From positions 5,601,001-5,665,000 of the forward strand of contig NC_135000.1 of assembly GCF_051020985.1 (NCBI RefSeq): DNA of 64,000 bases, given 5' to 3'. The first letter of the stretch is position 1. Each line of letters opens with the position of its first letter. A program made the translations under genes and the position numbers. The DNA comes from Nomia melanderi. Lineage: Eukaryota; Arthropoda; Insecta; Hymenoptera; Halictidae. Under the pieces are notes generated by a model that did not search any database, was not told the DNA's origin, and worked only from the letters and a program-made list of their open reading frames with translations. Positions 35,431 to 46,790 of the stretch are shown in pieces.

Positions 35431-36439
35431 TGGGTTGCTTTTCGTATTGTTTCGCAGAAAATTGATCCAGCTTCATATAAAACTTATATCTTCATATACT
35501 AATTTATAATTTTTTTAAACTATTTATTCCACCTCAAAAAACTACAATTTTCATCTTATCGTCATTCTCAATCGATTAACTCAACGTCAACAGTGAAAAG
35601 TATCACATCACAGATATCCAAAATCCTTCGAGTAAATAATTCTTATAAATCTGACCCCAAATGCATGAAAAAGAAAACATTGCAAAGCCTGAAAATTCAT
35701 CGAATCTTTTGTCAGAAGAATTCCCATTGTACAAGCGTGATACACTACACTTTCAGAATTCAATTGTACGATTTCCTGAGAGCACGCGAACTCATTAAGG
35801 AAGTTTATTAACGTTGCATTGGTGTGCACGTGAATTCCGATGATTCGGATAAAATATTTCGCGTTTTTCATAATCCGGCACGTGTTGGGGGTATTACTGT
35901 AACAGGTGAAATGTGAATGAGGCATTAATCATACCCCGGAATTTCCATATTAATTTGTGAATGCCGATGAGGCATGTTAAGCATCCCTAGTACAATAAAT
36001 TCCTAATACAATCGTCGGCGTGTTACATGAACCAGTGAACCGGTTAAAGTTCGTTGTACACGCGCAATATTCGCGAATTAGAACGGTTAAATGAGTGCTT
36101 CGTCAGCGTTTGCTTGATTATTAACTCGTCCAGAACGAACGCTTGGGGCGGAGTACATATAATAACGCTCTAACGTCCATTTGCATAATTATGTTGACAG
36201 TAGCTGTAACAAAAAAGACGGTTAATCCCCCGCAGAACCTTGTACCTTGTTGTTATTGTTGCTTACAGCAGGAAGATAAAGCCCTGTTGATTTGTAAATC
36301 CCGGGGATAGCTCGGTGAAAATATTTTCCTTCGTGTAATCAGGTAATTGAGATTATCTTAAGATTTAAAAAGAAGGTTTTACGCATCTGGATTTTGTTTT
36401 CTAACCAATGACAACTTTTAATCAAATTCCTGATAAATT
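35431..36439. other. AT-rich valley and moderately GC-rich island
   Basis: 35480-35810 is A/C-leaning with overlapping frames of 72 and 105 codons on opposite strands. 35810-36330 has moderate GC with island character. 36330-36439 is AT-rich. No function is assigned. Confidence 0.4.
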
Positions 36440-36639
36440 TTAATCTACTCTATAACGAAACTTTCAAAAATCTAGAATTTCGTCGCGAAAAAGAAAAATG
36501 ACAAATATTCATGGATTCACGTCTTTTAATCCCCTTTGTCAGTTTCCTTTATCCGAATTTTACAATTTGCAATTAATCTATGATATCTTTGATGCAAATT
36601 GCGTCTCTATGGTAGAGTCAACAGAGTGCAAACGGTTAA
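36440..36639 (+). mobile_element. TTAA-type dispersed element copy
   Basis: Second copy of the 26046-26244 element: CTATAACGAAACTTTCAAAA, CATGGATTCACGTCTTTTAA, GCGTCTCTATGG, ending TGCAAACGGTTAA. A 70-codon frame covers this copy and is not conserved in the other. Confidence 0.55.
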
Positions 36640-37435
36640 CTTTATCGGAAAATCAAATAATTATCACTACGCACTTCAAAGACCAATTAAAATACTACAA
36701 ATTCTGGTAACGAAACAAAATTGAAACATTCAAGTATCAATTAAACTCAAAATTGAGTTAATTCCAAATCATTTTCAACTTTGTCAAAAGCTGACCAAAT
36801 CTACCTTCACACTGCAACTCAGAACACTAAATTCAATCTATAATTTCACTAGACGTCTCCTGATGGGACGTACATTTTTAAAATATTTGGTCTCTGATAA
36901 TTGAAAGAGGATCTCTGCTAGATAGAAGGATCTAGATAGATGACGTGGCACCAGAAGAAGGACGTATTTCAAGAAACTCTATTTCAGGACATGCAACGAG
37001 GTGCTACTAATAAAACCGAATGGCTGCACTCGAGGAACTTGCCAATATTTATGGCTTGTTTTTCGGGAGACGAGACCTTTGGTACACCGTTGGTCATAAT
37101 AGTTATTGACCCCATTCTAATCACTCCGAGATCGTACCATTTGGGATCCCGGGTCGGGGCAAGACAGCAATGTCTTAACCGCAGCAGACCTAACCTAAAC
37201 TTGCGGTATCCGTAGAGTCCCTTCTTCGAAAACCAGACTATAATAACCGAGATCTTTACTACCTTCTGTTATAAAAATCTTTATGATGCTCCGCATAATA
37301 CTGTAATAAACGACTAGAACCTACATCCCTCTTTTTTATGGACTGCAGTCATCATACGTTTTACCACATTCTTTGGAATCTTGTATGGTGAGCATAATTA
37401 ATGTTCAACCTTCCGCGTAGTCGCTTCTGTATGTA
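36640..37435. other. AT-rich DNA and a moderate-GC segment
   Basis: 36640-36860 is AT-rich. 36860-37260 has moderate GC and a 91-codon plus-strand frame (36940-37215) without recognised domains. 37260-37435 is AT-rich. Confidence 0.4.
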
Positions 37436-37605
37436 ACAGTCGATGATTTTTTGATTAGAACAATATTGCGATGAAATGTGAGACAAGTAAATAACAGAAG
37501 AATTGAAATATAATAAACATTAAATAAGCTTCTATAGATAATGATCAATGGTTTTTTGATTGGAACGATATTGTGATGAAATGTGAGACAAGTAAATAAA
37601 ATATG
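37436..37605 (+). repeat. 105-bp direct duplication, ~1.6 copies
   Basis: TTTTTTGATTAGAACAATAT at 37447 and TTTTTTGATTGGAACGATAT at 37552 are each followed by a GATGAAATGTGAGACAAG block and TAAATAA. The spacing is exactly 105 bases with high identity, so the duplication looks recent. Confidence 0.85.
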
Positions 37606-37632
37606 AATAAAAAATTTCTTGGAAACTCTTTA

Positions 37633-37886
37633 TTAACACTAGAACTACCAGATTTATAATAACTTATTTACCATTCCTCATCTCACGATTATTAGAACTA
37701 ATTATGTTATCACAAATGTATAACATCCATTATCCTTTCAATAAATGCAAAGAAAAGAAATTCGAAACCTCGTCCGATAGTTTTAGTGTTAAAGTCTTTC
37801 ACGAAAACGGCTGTATAATTCAAATAATTGCAAAATAAAAATTCCGGACCGAGTCAGTTCGTTGTGTCCGGTAGTTTTAGCGTTAA
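37633..37886 (+). mobile_element. TTAA MITE (160 bp) followed by a duplicated right half
   Basis: TTAACACTAGAACTACCAG at 37633 pairs with CGATAGTTTTAGTGTTAA ending at 37792. A second right end, CCGGTAGTTTTAGCGTTAA, finishes at 37886. The sequence between resembles the right half of the first copy, so the element is partly duplicated in tandem. The termini belong with the CACTAAAACT group. Confidence 0.75.
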
Positions 37887-38327
37887 ATCTGAATAAAAAT
37901 TCGAGAAAATGATCGGCGCATCGATGAACTATCCAGTATTAAAATCCCCGGACGTCGCATTGTTGAACATCGTCGAACGTCCGCTCGTAGCTGCTCGTCC
38001 GCGCGCCGGCCTCGTAAAGGATGTTATAAAATTCCAGAAGGAAGTTATGCGTGTGTCTAAAAAAGCGTTATTAGGTCGACTTTATGACGACGAGCGGCGG
38101 AGGAAGAGGAAGTTACCGTGGCGTTTCTTTAAACTTACTTTCGGTCGGCGCGCTGAACGTGTTCGCAAACTCGATCGGGAATTCTCAATGCACAGTAGAC
38201 ACATTTAAAGGGGAAATTGCAGCGGCGCTCGAGCCTCTTAGTGCGTCTACGTGCCCACGATGAATCGAGGCTTTTCAGAAATTTATTATCGGCTGGATGT
38301 GCCGTCATTCCGCGCGATGATTATCCT
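37887..38327. other. GC-rich CpG island
   Basis: CpG-rich. A 99-codon plus-strand frame at 37909-38208 has many K and R residues and no recognised domain. I considered it coding but found no support. Confidence 0.4.
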
Positions 38328-38745
38328 CGAATCAAATATCTCGAACCTCTCCTCGCTGGGATCTGTAAACTATAAAAGTGTAAATTTACTGTGGGAAAAG
38401 TACGTTTGATAACGTAGTCTTTTATCGAGAGTCAACATTCGTGGTTAAGTTATTCTTAATTGGGTTTGTTAATTTAATGCTACTGCTCAGCTATTAATTG
38501 GATTTATGAAATTTTAGTAGCTTATGATTCGAGGTAGGATAATTCTTGAATGAGATATCTCGAACCTCTTCTCGTTGAGATCTGTAAACTATAAAAGTAT
38601 AAATTTATTGTGGGGATACTACTTCTGGTGGCTTGTGATTTGTGGTAGAATATTAGTTGTATTAGTTTTGTCAATTAGTCGAATTAACTTAATCCTCAGC
38701 TGTTAATTCGATTTAAATTCTAGTAGTTAATGATTAGAGACTAGA
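38328..38745 (+). repeat. 219-bp tandem duplication, ~1.9 copies
   Basis: TCGAACCTCTCCTCGCTGGG at 38341 and TCGAACCTCTTCTCGTTGAG at 38560 are each followed by an ATCTGTAAACTATAAAAGT block and TAAATTTA. Later parts (CTCAGCTATTAATTGGATTT against CTCAGCTGTTAATTCGATTT) keep the same spacing. Confidence 0.85.
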
Positions 38746-39770
38746 TATCGTGTTACTTAAATTCTAACGAAAGTAGAATTAAATAAATTACCGAAACCTC
38801 GGAAATTCCAATATTTATAAATTTGATAAAAAGAAACGAGGGAGAATTTCATTTCCCTAGCTAACAAGTTTCTCATAAAAACCACATAAAACAATCCACA
38901 ACCCTTTAATTCGAACACTCCACGCTAAATCGATAAATACCATCGCAATAAACACCAGACAACAAAAATACATGAAATTCATTTTCACTTTCCAAAATTC
39001 CGGAATTATTTACTATGAACGCATTAAATTATCAACCCCGAAAGTTCATAAATCCGGGGGTAGATTCCACAAATTCTCCCGCGGAGAATGAAAAATCCGC
39101 AATGAACAAGCCCCCGTTACCCGTCAATTATAATAATTATTTGTCACCGAACAAAATTCCCCGCCCCTTGGTGGGATAAAAGAGCGCGGAGCCGCGGATA
39201 TTATCATTCCCCGCGACAATATCGCGATACCGTCCGCACCCTTTACCGTCGACGTTGATGAAGGCACTAAAAAAGAGAATTACCGCGGACATGTTGTTTT
39301 AACATTTATATTGCTTGCCCGGGCAATTGTCTTTTTAAGTTTCGCACGGTGGCCGGGCTCGACGAGCGCGGAGACCCGGTGCGAAAGGACGCGGCGCAAT
39401 TTCGCAAGCGGCTCGGCGAGGGTGCGCGGAACGCGTTTAAACATTTTCCCCCGATGGCTGGCTGCCTCTCGAGTAGCGGGAACCACTTTAGGCTGGCCGT
39501 GGTAACGCGCGTCAATGACATATGTCATTGCTTGTACCCCGCGACGCCGGCGTGTGTACGTGTCGAACGTGAGAACGTAACCGGGATCGAAAGAAGTATA
39601 TTGTTCCTCCGCTTAGCGCCACGCCAGCGAACGAGTGAAAGGGGAAAAAATGCTTGAACCGTCAACCTGCTTCGACCGGGGTCAGGTGCATTCTCCGGCG
39701 CGGCAATTGCTTCGAATGAACGTTACGCGGGAGATAATTGAGAGATGAAATTCTTGTTCGTGAAGGTTTC
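38746..39770. other. C/A-rich flank plus GC-rich CpG island
   Basis: 38870-39010 is C/A-rich and 39020-39760 is CpG-rich. Five overlapping frames (64-102 codons) at 39280-39657 on both strands show no domain. The perfect 18-base palindrome CAATGACATATGTCATTG lies at 39513-39530. Confidence 0.5.
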
Positions 39771-40382
39771 GTTAATTGTGCGTACTGGGGAATTATTTTC
39801 ATGGGATTTGGGAGGGGTTATTGAGAGTGTGGTGCTTTGATTTGGAATGTTTGGATTTTTTTTGGTGTTTTGGATTAATGTGGAAGGGATTTTTAGAAGT
39901 TTGTGATGTTTTTGAGTGTCACTTTTTTTCAGCAGTTATAGGAGTAGGTATTTTAATATGTTTTTGATTAGGATTTAGGTATTTTTGAACTTTGTGGAGT
40001 GAAATGTTTGAATAATTTATCTTTATTTGATTGAATAAGGTACTCAAATATCCTATTTATTTTTATTTAGTAGAATACTTCGGGTATTAAGTGAATATAT
40101 TAACTAATATTCGTTCTTTATTTATTTTCTTGAATAAAAAAGGAATTGCTCAGTACTATCACTAAGTTTCAAAAATCAGAAATACAAAAGGTTTCAAATT
40201 AAGTTTAAAAGAACAAGAATCACCAATGAAAACCAAAATGTACACTGAAATCTCCTAACAAACTCTTCTTTCTATTTCAGATAAATATTCTACCCACCAG
40301 CCAAAGAAAATTCATCAATCAAATAAAAATTCATCCTACACAACACCATACACATGGTAAGTCACTCTTTTCTTCTCATTAT
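39771..40382. other. G/T-rich flank then AT-rich to A/C-rich DNA
   Basis: 39770-39980 is very G/T-rich (TTGGAATGTTTGG). From 40190 the strand turns A/C-rich. A splice-like pair (TTCTTTCTATTTCAG ending 40280, CATGGTAAGTCAC at 40354) brackets 76 bases; see findings. Confidence 0.4.
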
Positions 40383-40763
40383 TTAACCCATTTGCCTCTG
40401 GACTCTAAATATAAAGCTTACTTTATAAATCTCACATACTGAAAGTCTCTCAAGCTTTTGTATAAAATTAATCAACTTCGATCGATATAATCGAGTAACA
40501 CACACAACTGAAAATAATTATTTTCCTTAGAACTTCGAATAGAACTAGTGATGAAGACTTCAAATCAAGTTTAATAACCACAAACGCCATTCAGTTCTTT
40601 CTTTAAAAATTAAATATCATTTACCTATCACCAATCGTTATGCTCTAAAGTAAACCTAAACATAGAATAACAGTAAGATCTCCATATTTCTCTACTAAAT
40701 TATCAGCGACAAAATAGTCCTAACTAGTCCAGCTACAGAAGAAATCCCATAACAAGGGGTTAA
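40383..40763 (+). mobile_element. possible TTAA element, 381 bp
   Basis: TTAACCCATTTGCCTCTGG at 40383, and a right end reading inward as TTAACCCCTTGTTATGGG at 40763. The termini agree only in part, so this may be two unrelated ends rather than one element. Confidence 0.4.
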
Positions 40764-42420
40764 CGCAAACAAGTAAATCCCCAAAACCCATTTCCCAAAT
40801 CCAACCTGAAAACCCACTCAACCACCGAAATCAAACCAGCTCCCACTGAAACTCGAAAAACGTCGAAAAAACCTGCAACCCGAGGATCCCATAGGAAAAT
40901 CAACTCGATTCCCAGTGCAGCAACCCCGCGCCGCACCCTGTCCCGGAACACGCGTGGCACATTACCGGGGACCGGTATTTCAGCTCGCCGCGTGCGGCAC
41001 AAAGGGAAGCATCGTAACTTATTATTAACATTAAATCTCCCTCCCGTCGCATCCACTCCCTCAGCCATCCGCCTCCTCCCACCCCCAGTCACGTGGATAC
41101 ATGGAGCGCGTTCCTTTTCGAAAAACTGCGCCCCGCGCCGGAAAAAGGCACACCGTCCGCCTTTGTCGCGGATAGACGCCACCTTCCCCAGGAAGCATTG
41201 TGATGCCGGCGTGATTCAGGGTGGGGGGTGTTCGCGGCGTCTGGGGGGTTGTACGCGTGCGCCCCGCAGGAGGGGTTGGCCGCGGGTCGCCGCGACTCGG
41301 TCCGCCCGGCTTCGTCGGCAGTTATCGGCGAACCGCGAATCTGTCCTCGTCGTGTGTCACTGGAACAGCCCGCGCCGCGTGTACCGAGCACCGGCGAGAT
41401 GTAACATCGCCAGCGGTAGTTGGACAAGTAGACGGCTGGAGATAGATTAGATAGGACAAAGGTGACCACCCCGGGAGAACCTTTCGGAACTGCTGATCCA
41501 CAAGCCCTCGGAGACGCGTCCACCTGGTGCATCCTTGGATACTGGCCTCGAGGCAGTGTGTGTGTGCTTTTTCTTGCCGGGTTTCCTTGGTTTTTTCTTG
41601 GTTACTTTAGCACGAGTTTTTTGGTGAGCAGCAGGTCCCCGAGGAACTACGGTCGCTATGCAACGCGCTGCTAGTGGAGGTGGCTGCAAGGTAGGATCTA
41701 TTTGAAATTCGAATGTAGTGTTGTGGACCTGGTGACTGGTTACTGTGACTAGATACTATAAGTACTGTAGCATAATGTATCGATGTACGTTAGCTAATCG
41801 CTTGGTCCATAACAGATGTCTTTGAAGTTGTTGGGTATAAGCTGTTGCTGAGCTCGCTGTGTCGAGAGCATCGCTTGTAAGTTGGGGGCAATTAGAGTCG
41901 GGTCTAGCATTAAAGAGGATGAACGATTGGACCCAAGTGGGAGCTCGATTTCGTTTTCTATTTCGTTGTTACCAGGCCGAGCATCGTTGAATAGATTTCA
42001 AGTATTCTTAATCGCGATGCTTAATCCCAGCGGTGAATGACTTTAACCTTCGAGCCGACCCTCGCTCTTAGGGCCAGTGGCTCTTGATTGTTTACGCGGC
42101 TGGTCCGGGTGTATTGAATCGATCGGGATCGAGGAACGTTTCTGTTTCGATCGTGAAGGTTACCTTCGCTTTTCGCGGTTGGCTCGGTGTAATCTCACGG
42201 AAACGCTGCTCCTGTTGTGCGTTCATTATCGCGAGAGCTGCTTTCATGAGATTGCGTGCGGCCTTTTTTGCACGCGGACCGCTGGCACGATGAATCTTCG
42301 TCTTGTTTCCGGATGTTTCATGAATCTATACTTCTCGTTGATTATATTCTTCGTTACCTTTTCTTCTTTTCTTTTTTTGGCACATCGTTGGAAATCGCGG
42401 GAGGTATGAAGTTTGAGGAC
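40764..42420. other. C/A-rich flank plus the longest GC-rich island in the window
   Basis: 40764-40900 is C/A-rich. 40900-42060 is GC- and CpG-rich. Frames of 140 (minus), 152 (plus) and 147 (minus) codons overlap in 40760-41532. A T-rich tract inside the island (about 41570-41608) ends TTACTTTAG and is followed 80 bases later by GCAAGGTAGGA, an exon-like arrangement treated under findings. 42060-42420 contains 110-, 69- and 60-codon frames without domains. Confidence 0.5.
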
Positions 42421-43060
42421 TTTGGGTGCAGAGATTAGGATGATTAGGGGATAGCATTCGATGCTTGCAGAAAGAAGTTTGTCTTCGTAAATATTTGGTG
42501 TCGAATGATTAGATTGGAGTGATGACGCGTGAAGTTTATTATCGAGAAAGACTTGGGTCGTTAATTGAGTCAGACTTGTTAAATATTGATTGAGTTAGGT
42601 GCAATTGTTGTAGGATTGAAAAGATTTTGATTCTGGCAATGTTTGATGTCGCGCGGAGATTAGATTAGTTTTGTTGTAATTTCTGATGACGTGATGGAGA
42701 TTATTTGTGAAAAAGGACAATCTGGGTCATCTGTGACGTTAATTATATTAATGAACTATTGGTTTATGTCGATGTACGATATCGAATCATAACGAGGCTG
42801 TCTTTGTTTGGAGTAATTGATGACCCGACTGTGGATTTTTATGTATTTTTAGTAGACGCTGCGGAACAGATAGCTGTGGAATTAAAAGTTGGAAAGTTGT
42901 TGACTTTTTTCGTTAATTAATCCTCGGGAACGAGAATTTATATAGATACTCGCGAGCGGCTGACGACACGGTGTAATTTGACAAGGGAAAAGAGCAATCT
43001 GGGTCACATCTGTAATGTCAGGGTATCTTCTGAACATTGATTACCTCAGATCTGGGTTAG
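42421..43060 (+). repeat. G/T-rich flank with degenerate repeats
   Basis: GAAAAAGGACAATCTGGGTC near 42709 and GGAAAAGAGCAATCTGGGTC near 42986, with a weaker AGAAAGACTTGGGTCG at 42545, mark diverged repeats about 160-280 bases apart. Strand bias is G/T. Confidence 0.5.
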
Positions 43061-44470
43061 AACTTCATTAAACCTTTAATGAAGACTTTATTTCCAGAGG
43101 ACGTCAATTTATTTTTCAAAAGATACTTTTACAGATTGGAATTCCTCAAGGTTTTGTCTTCGACAATTGGTCTGGCGTTTAAAATAGCTCTAATCGTTTA
43201 ATATTCTTAGAACAATAAATATAGAGGATTATTTTAACAATAAATTTTTTTTAGAAACACACAGGGATAGTTTTATTTTCCAATCAGTTAAACCATATAA
43301 TTTAATTAACTACGAATCGAAAGAAACACGCATTAAATTGAAACCGTACACGTTCACATGTGGGATCGTTCAGTCCCATCATCAACCCAGAATTACCGCA
43401 GCACCATAAAAGTCCCATAAAACCGAAGTAATTTATTCAATAAACCAGACGCAACAGGGTTAAGAATTATCACAGTAATTGCCTCTTCAATCATTCTACT
43501 TATTATTATTTAACAATCTTTATTACTCTTACATTTTTATCAACATTCCATCAGCTTCTATCATTAACCCTACTATCCAAATTCGAAATATTATTCAAAA
43601 AGTAGGTACACACAATTCAAGACTAATCCCCTTACAATATTTTTAAACTTAACAGAAAAGTCACAGAAACAATCTGTACTAAAAAGCTGAAAACACGTCA
43701 GAAAATCAGAATATCAGAGAGAAGATCTGAAAAACAGAGTTGAGCTCCTCATTAACTCCAAAAACCAGCAAGCTTAAGTTTCTCACAAAATTTCAAAAAA
43801 CACATCATGGTTAAGCAGCCCAAAACTACAAAAAACACAGGAAAGTTACGTTTCTCTCCGAGAACGCGAAAACATGAATTCTCTGTCATCCACAGGCCAC
43901 GTTCATTCACAGCGTCTATCGCGTCTCTATCTTGCTCGGTATCGTCAATGCCATTCATAGAGCAAAGTCTGCGCCCAGTCGACATTGTCTGCGCACGCCG
44001 GCGAATCAATTACGCTCGTTTCGGGGACAGCAGCGTACCGAAAACGCGCACACGTATCCCGTGTCGCGTCGTCGAACGGGGTCGCCTCGAAGAACCGGTT
44101 TGTAAACGCGGAATACCATTGTTCTACGGGCCGGTAGAGCGCTAATTATGAAGGTTAATATTTGCGAGCGTTTCTGCCGGACTGCTACCCGGTAAACGCT
44201 AATGTTTTGACCATGTTTCTGGTTTGCACGGGCGCCGCGTGTGCAGTCGAACGAAGCATAGTTCGCGAAATATAGCCGAGTTTGCGGCATCGGTATGGCT
44301 GATATTACAGTCGGTAATGTACTGGCCATATCCCACCCCCACCCCGACTCTCCTTCTTCCGCCCCTCCCTCCTCTTCGCTAGCAACCCGCACGACCCGAC
44401 GGTATTTCTCAAAACTTTGAAGCGGTTCGCGGTTACAGTTGAATTGCTTCATTAGATCTTACTTGGACGG
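43061..44470. other. AT-rich valley, C/A-rich flank and GC-rich island
   Basis: 43061-43600 is AT-rich, 43600-43820 is A/C-rich and 43850-44460 is CpG-rich. Frames of 112 (plus), 85 and 148 (minus) codons overlap in the island. CAACAGGGTTAAG at 43445 resembles a TTAA-element end without a partner. Confidence 0.45.
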
Positions 44471-45000
44471 AACTAACGCGATTCCTTGTTGCACGATTAT
44501 GATCGATTTGCTTTCGAGGGAGTTTCCGGGGTGAGTTTAGAATTTTTGGTGTTTGAGGATTCTGTTGGGTTTTGTTGGATTTTGTTGGATTTTGTTGGAT
44601 TTTTTTTGGGTTTCGTTGAATAAGGATATAAGAGAAAGGAAATGGAGCTAGATTGTTCGATGGCTGGGACTAACGTGATTTAAAATTTTTGCAATTGTGT
44701 TTTGCTGGGTGTTAATTGATAGATGTTGAATAAGGAGAAGGAAGGAGAGGAAGCTAGATTTTCTTATGATTAGGGACTATGATGATTTTAGATTTTAATT
44801 GGCTACTTTTTGGAGGATGCTGATTGATGGATGAGAAAGGAAATCGAGAGGATGATTTCAGTTCTTTTGATACAAAGGATCTAGAATGATATTAGATTTT
44901 GATTAGTTGTCTTTTGTAGATTGTTAACTAATACATATTGAAGAAAGAAATAAAGAAAGATATCGTTTGAGATCTTCCTACCTTCAAAGATTGAGCTGAT
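44471..45000 (+). repeat. (TTTTGTTGGA)n run and ~120-bp degenerate G/T-rich repeat
   Basis: 44562-44605 holds about four copies of a 10-base TTTTGTTGGA unit. Around it, GAATAAGGA-AGGAAATGGAGCTAGATT blocks followed by GGGACTAACGTGATTT recur roughly every 120 bases with heavy drift to about 44960. Confidence 0.65.
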
Positions 45001-46000
45001 TTGGAATTAAGATTAATGTTTCGCAGATTACAAATTACTACAATTAGTAATAAATGTATTAACAAAATCTTATATAAGCATATTCAATATATCAAAGTCC
45101 AGCATCCAAAGTCCGCATCTACACCACACGTTCTACTTTTCCCCAGTTCACAACCTTTCTCAAGCAATCCCACATTTTCCACTTTTTCAACCCCTTATCT
45201 TCAATCCAATTAAATTCACTTCTCCCCGATCGTAATTCCAATTCTCCGAAACTCTAAATAAACCCACTCCTCCCTGATTAAATTCGCGGAAACCTATTTA
45301 CCTTCCACCAAAAATCTCGGATCTCCCTTTGAACGGAGCAAACCGAAAAAATAATGTGCGTTCAAACATTCATCCTTTAATATTACAGAAATATTTCCAG
45401 AACACTGAATTATTCCTCGTCAATTGCGGCAGGCTCGGCTCTTACTTTCCTCGAAGCGTGCGCTCCATGTGTTGTTCGCCGGTTCACGAGATTTTTTTCC
45501 GTCCCAGGTCCGCCTCTCGCGTCTAAAACCGTGGCGTGGGTGACACGGTGGTGTGACGTTAATTAGAAACGAAATAGAGGGGAACGGGTACGCACGCAGC
45601 CCGGAGTTTCCGGTCGCCGGAATGAACTTTCGTTACGAATTCAAGTTTTCGAGTAATTTTCACGAGAACGCCCGTGAAAGAGCTCTCTCCCCCCGTCCCT
45701 TCCCGGCCCGCCATCGTTTCCCTTCCACTTTCACGTCGTTCAATGTAGCGAGAACGTAGATCGCCGGCGAAATTAGTCGTTGAAAAAACATTAGCATTTA
45801 TTAATATTCATCGCGGATCGCTCATTAAGCGTCCTCCTTGAACGGCGAAAAAAGAAACAACGAAATGCGGGCGTTGTTGCTCGGAGCTCTATATAATTTC
45901 GAGTTACTTGTTGCGTGTCGAACGCGTTTCATGGAATAAGAATCGATGCCACGGGCGGACTCGATGATTAAATTGAATTTCCAGTGGCTCGTGCAAGTGT
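45001..46000. other. C/A-rich flank and GC-rich CpG island
   Basis: 45070-45300 is C/A-rich. 45310-45960 is CpG-rich, with 65- and 68-codon frames of no known type. AT-rich words (CATTTATTAATATTCATCG) are embedded near 45796. Confidence 0.45.
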
Positions 46001-46790
46001 TCTGCGCGTTGAATTATTATAACCTCGCGGGAAAGAACCGCGCGACAATGGTTTTCCTATTGTTTCGTAGCTTGGAGCTTCTGGTTTTAGGGTGTTGAAG
46101 TTCGTTCTATTTATTTTTATTGGACGGTCGAGATTTGAATGTTGGGGCTGAACGACGAGAGTTTGAGGGGTTCTGAGGTTTAGACGGTTTTGAGATGAGT
46201 AGATTTGTGAGAGGGGATTGTGCGATGATCTGTTTGGTCTCATTTTAAAGGCTGAAGGTTGTAGTTTTATGGTATTGGAAGTTATTGTAGGATTTCTGTT
46301 GTTTGAGTTGTTAGAATTTAAATATTGATGTCGAAACATGAGGATTTGAGGAACTTTGAGATGTAGCGGCTTGAAAGTTCTATAACTTTGGGAAAACACA
46401 TCGTATGACAATGGTTTTTGTATTATTTTGTAGTTTGAAGCTTCTATTTTACAATTCCGCGATTAATTCTGGGATTTCTGTTGTTTGAATTATTAAAATT
46501 TGAACATTTGTGTTGAAAAACCGGGACTTAAGGTATTTTGAGGTATAGAAGGATCTAAGCTCTATAGCTTTGTGAAAAAGAATCGTACGACAACAGTTTT
46601 TGTATTGTTTTACAGCTTGAAGCTTCTATTTTACAATCCTGAAGTTTATTCTACGATTTCTGTTTTTTCAATTACTAAAGTTTGAATATAAACGTTGAAA
46701 AACGAGATTTTATAGAATCTTCAGATATAGAAGCTACAAAGTTCAATAACTTCATGAAAAAAAATCCTACACCAAATCTTAAGGTACCTT
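46001..46790 (+). repeat. ~182-bp tandem repeat, 4 copies
   Basis: GACAATGGTTTTCCTATTG (46044), GACAATGGTTTTTGTATTA (46407) and GACAACAGTTTTTGTATTG (46589) lie at 1x and 2x of about 182 bases, with a more diverged copy near 46226. Each is followed by GTAGYTTGRAGCTTCT and, later, ATTTGAAYATT and TTGAGG blocks. A 147-codon minus-strand frame reads through the array. The array runs from G/T-rich to A-rich. Confidence 0.8.

Noticed and set aside
40992..41532. 152-codon plus-strand and 147-codon minus-strand frames
   Set aside because: They overlap fully on opposite strands in the largest CpG island, are R/P/S/G-rich and have no recognised motif. They read as shadow frames.
44006..44452. 148-codon minus-strand frame
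   Set aside because: It overlaps a plus-strand frame of 112 codons, ends in a pyrimidine-rich low-complexity stretch and shows no domain.
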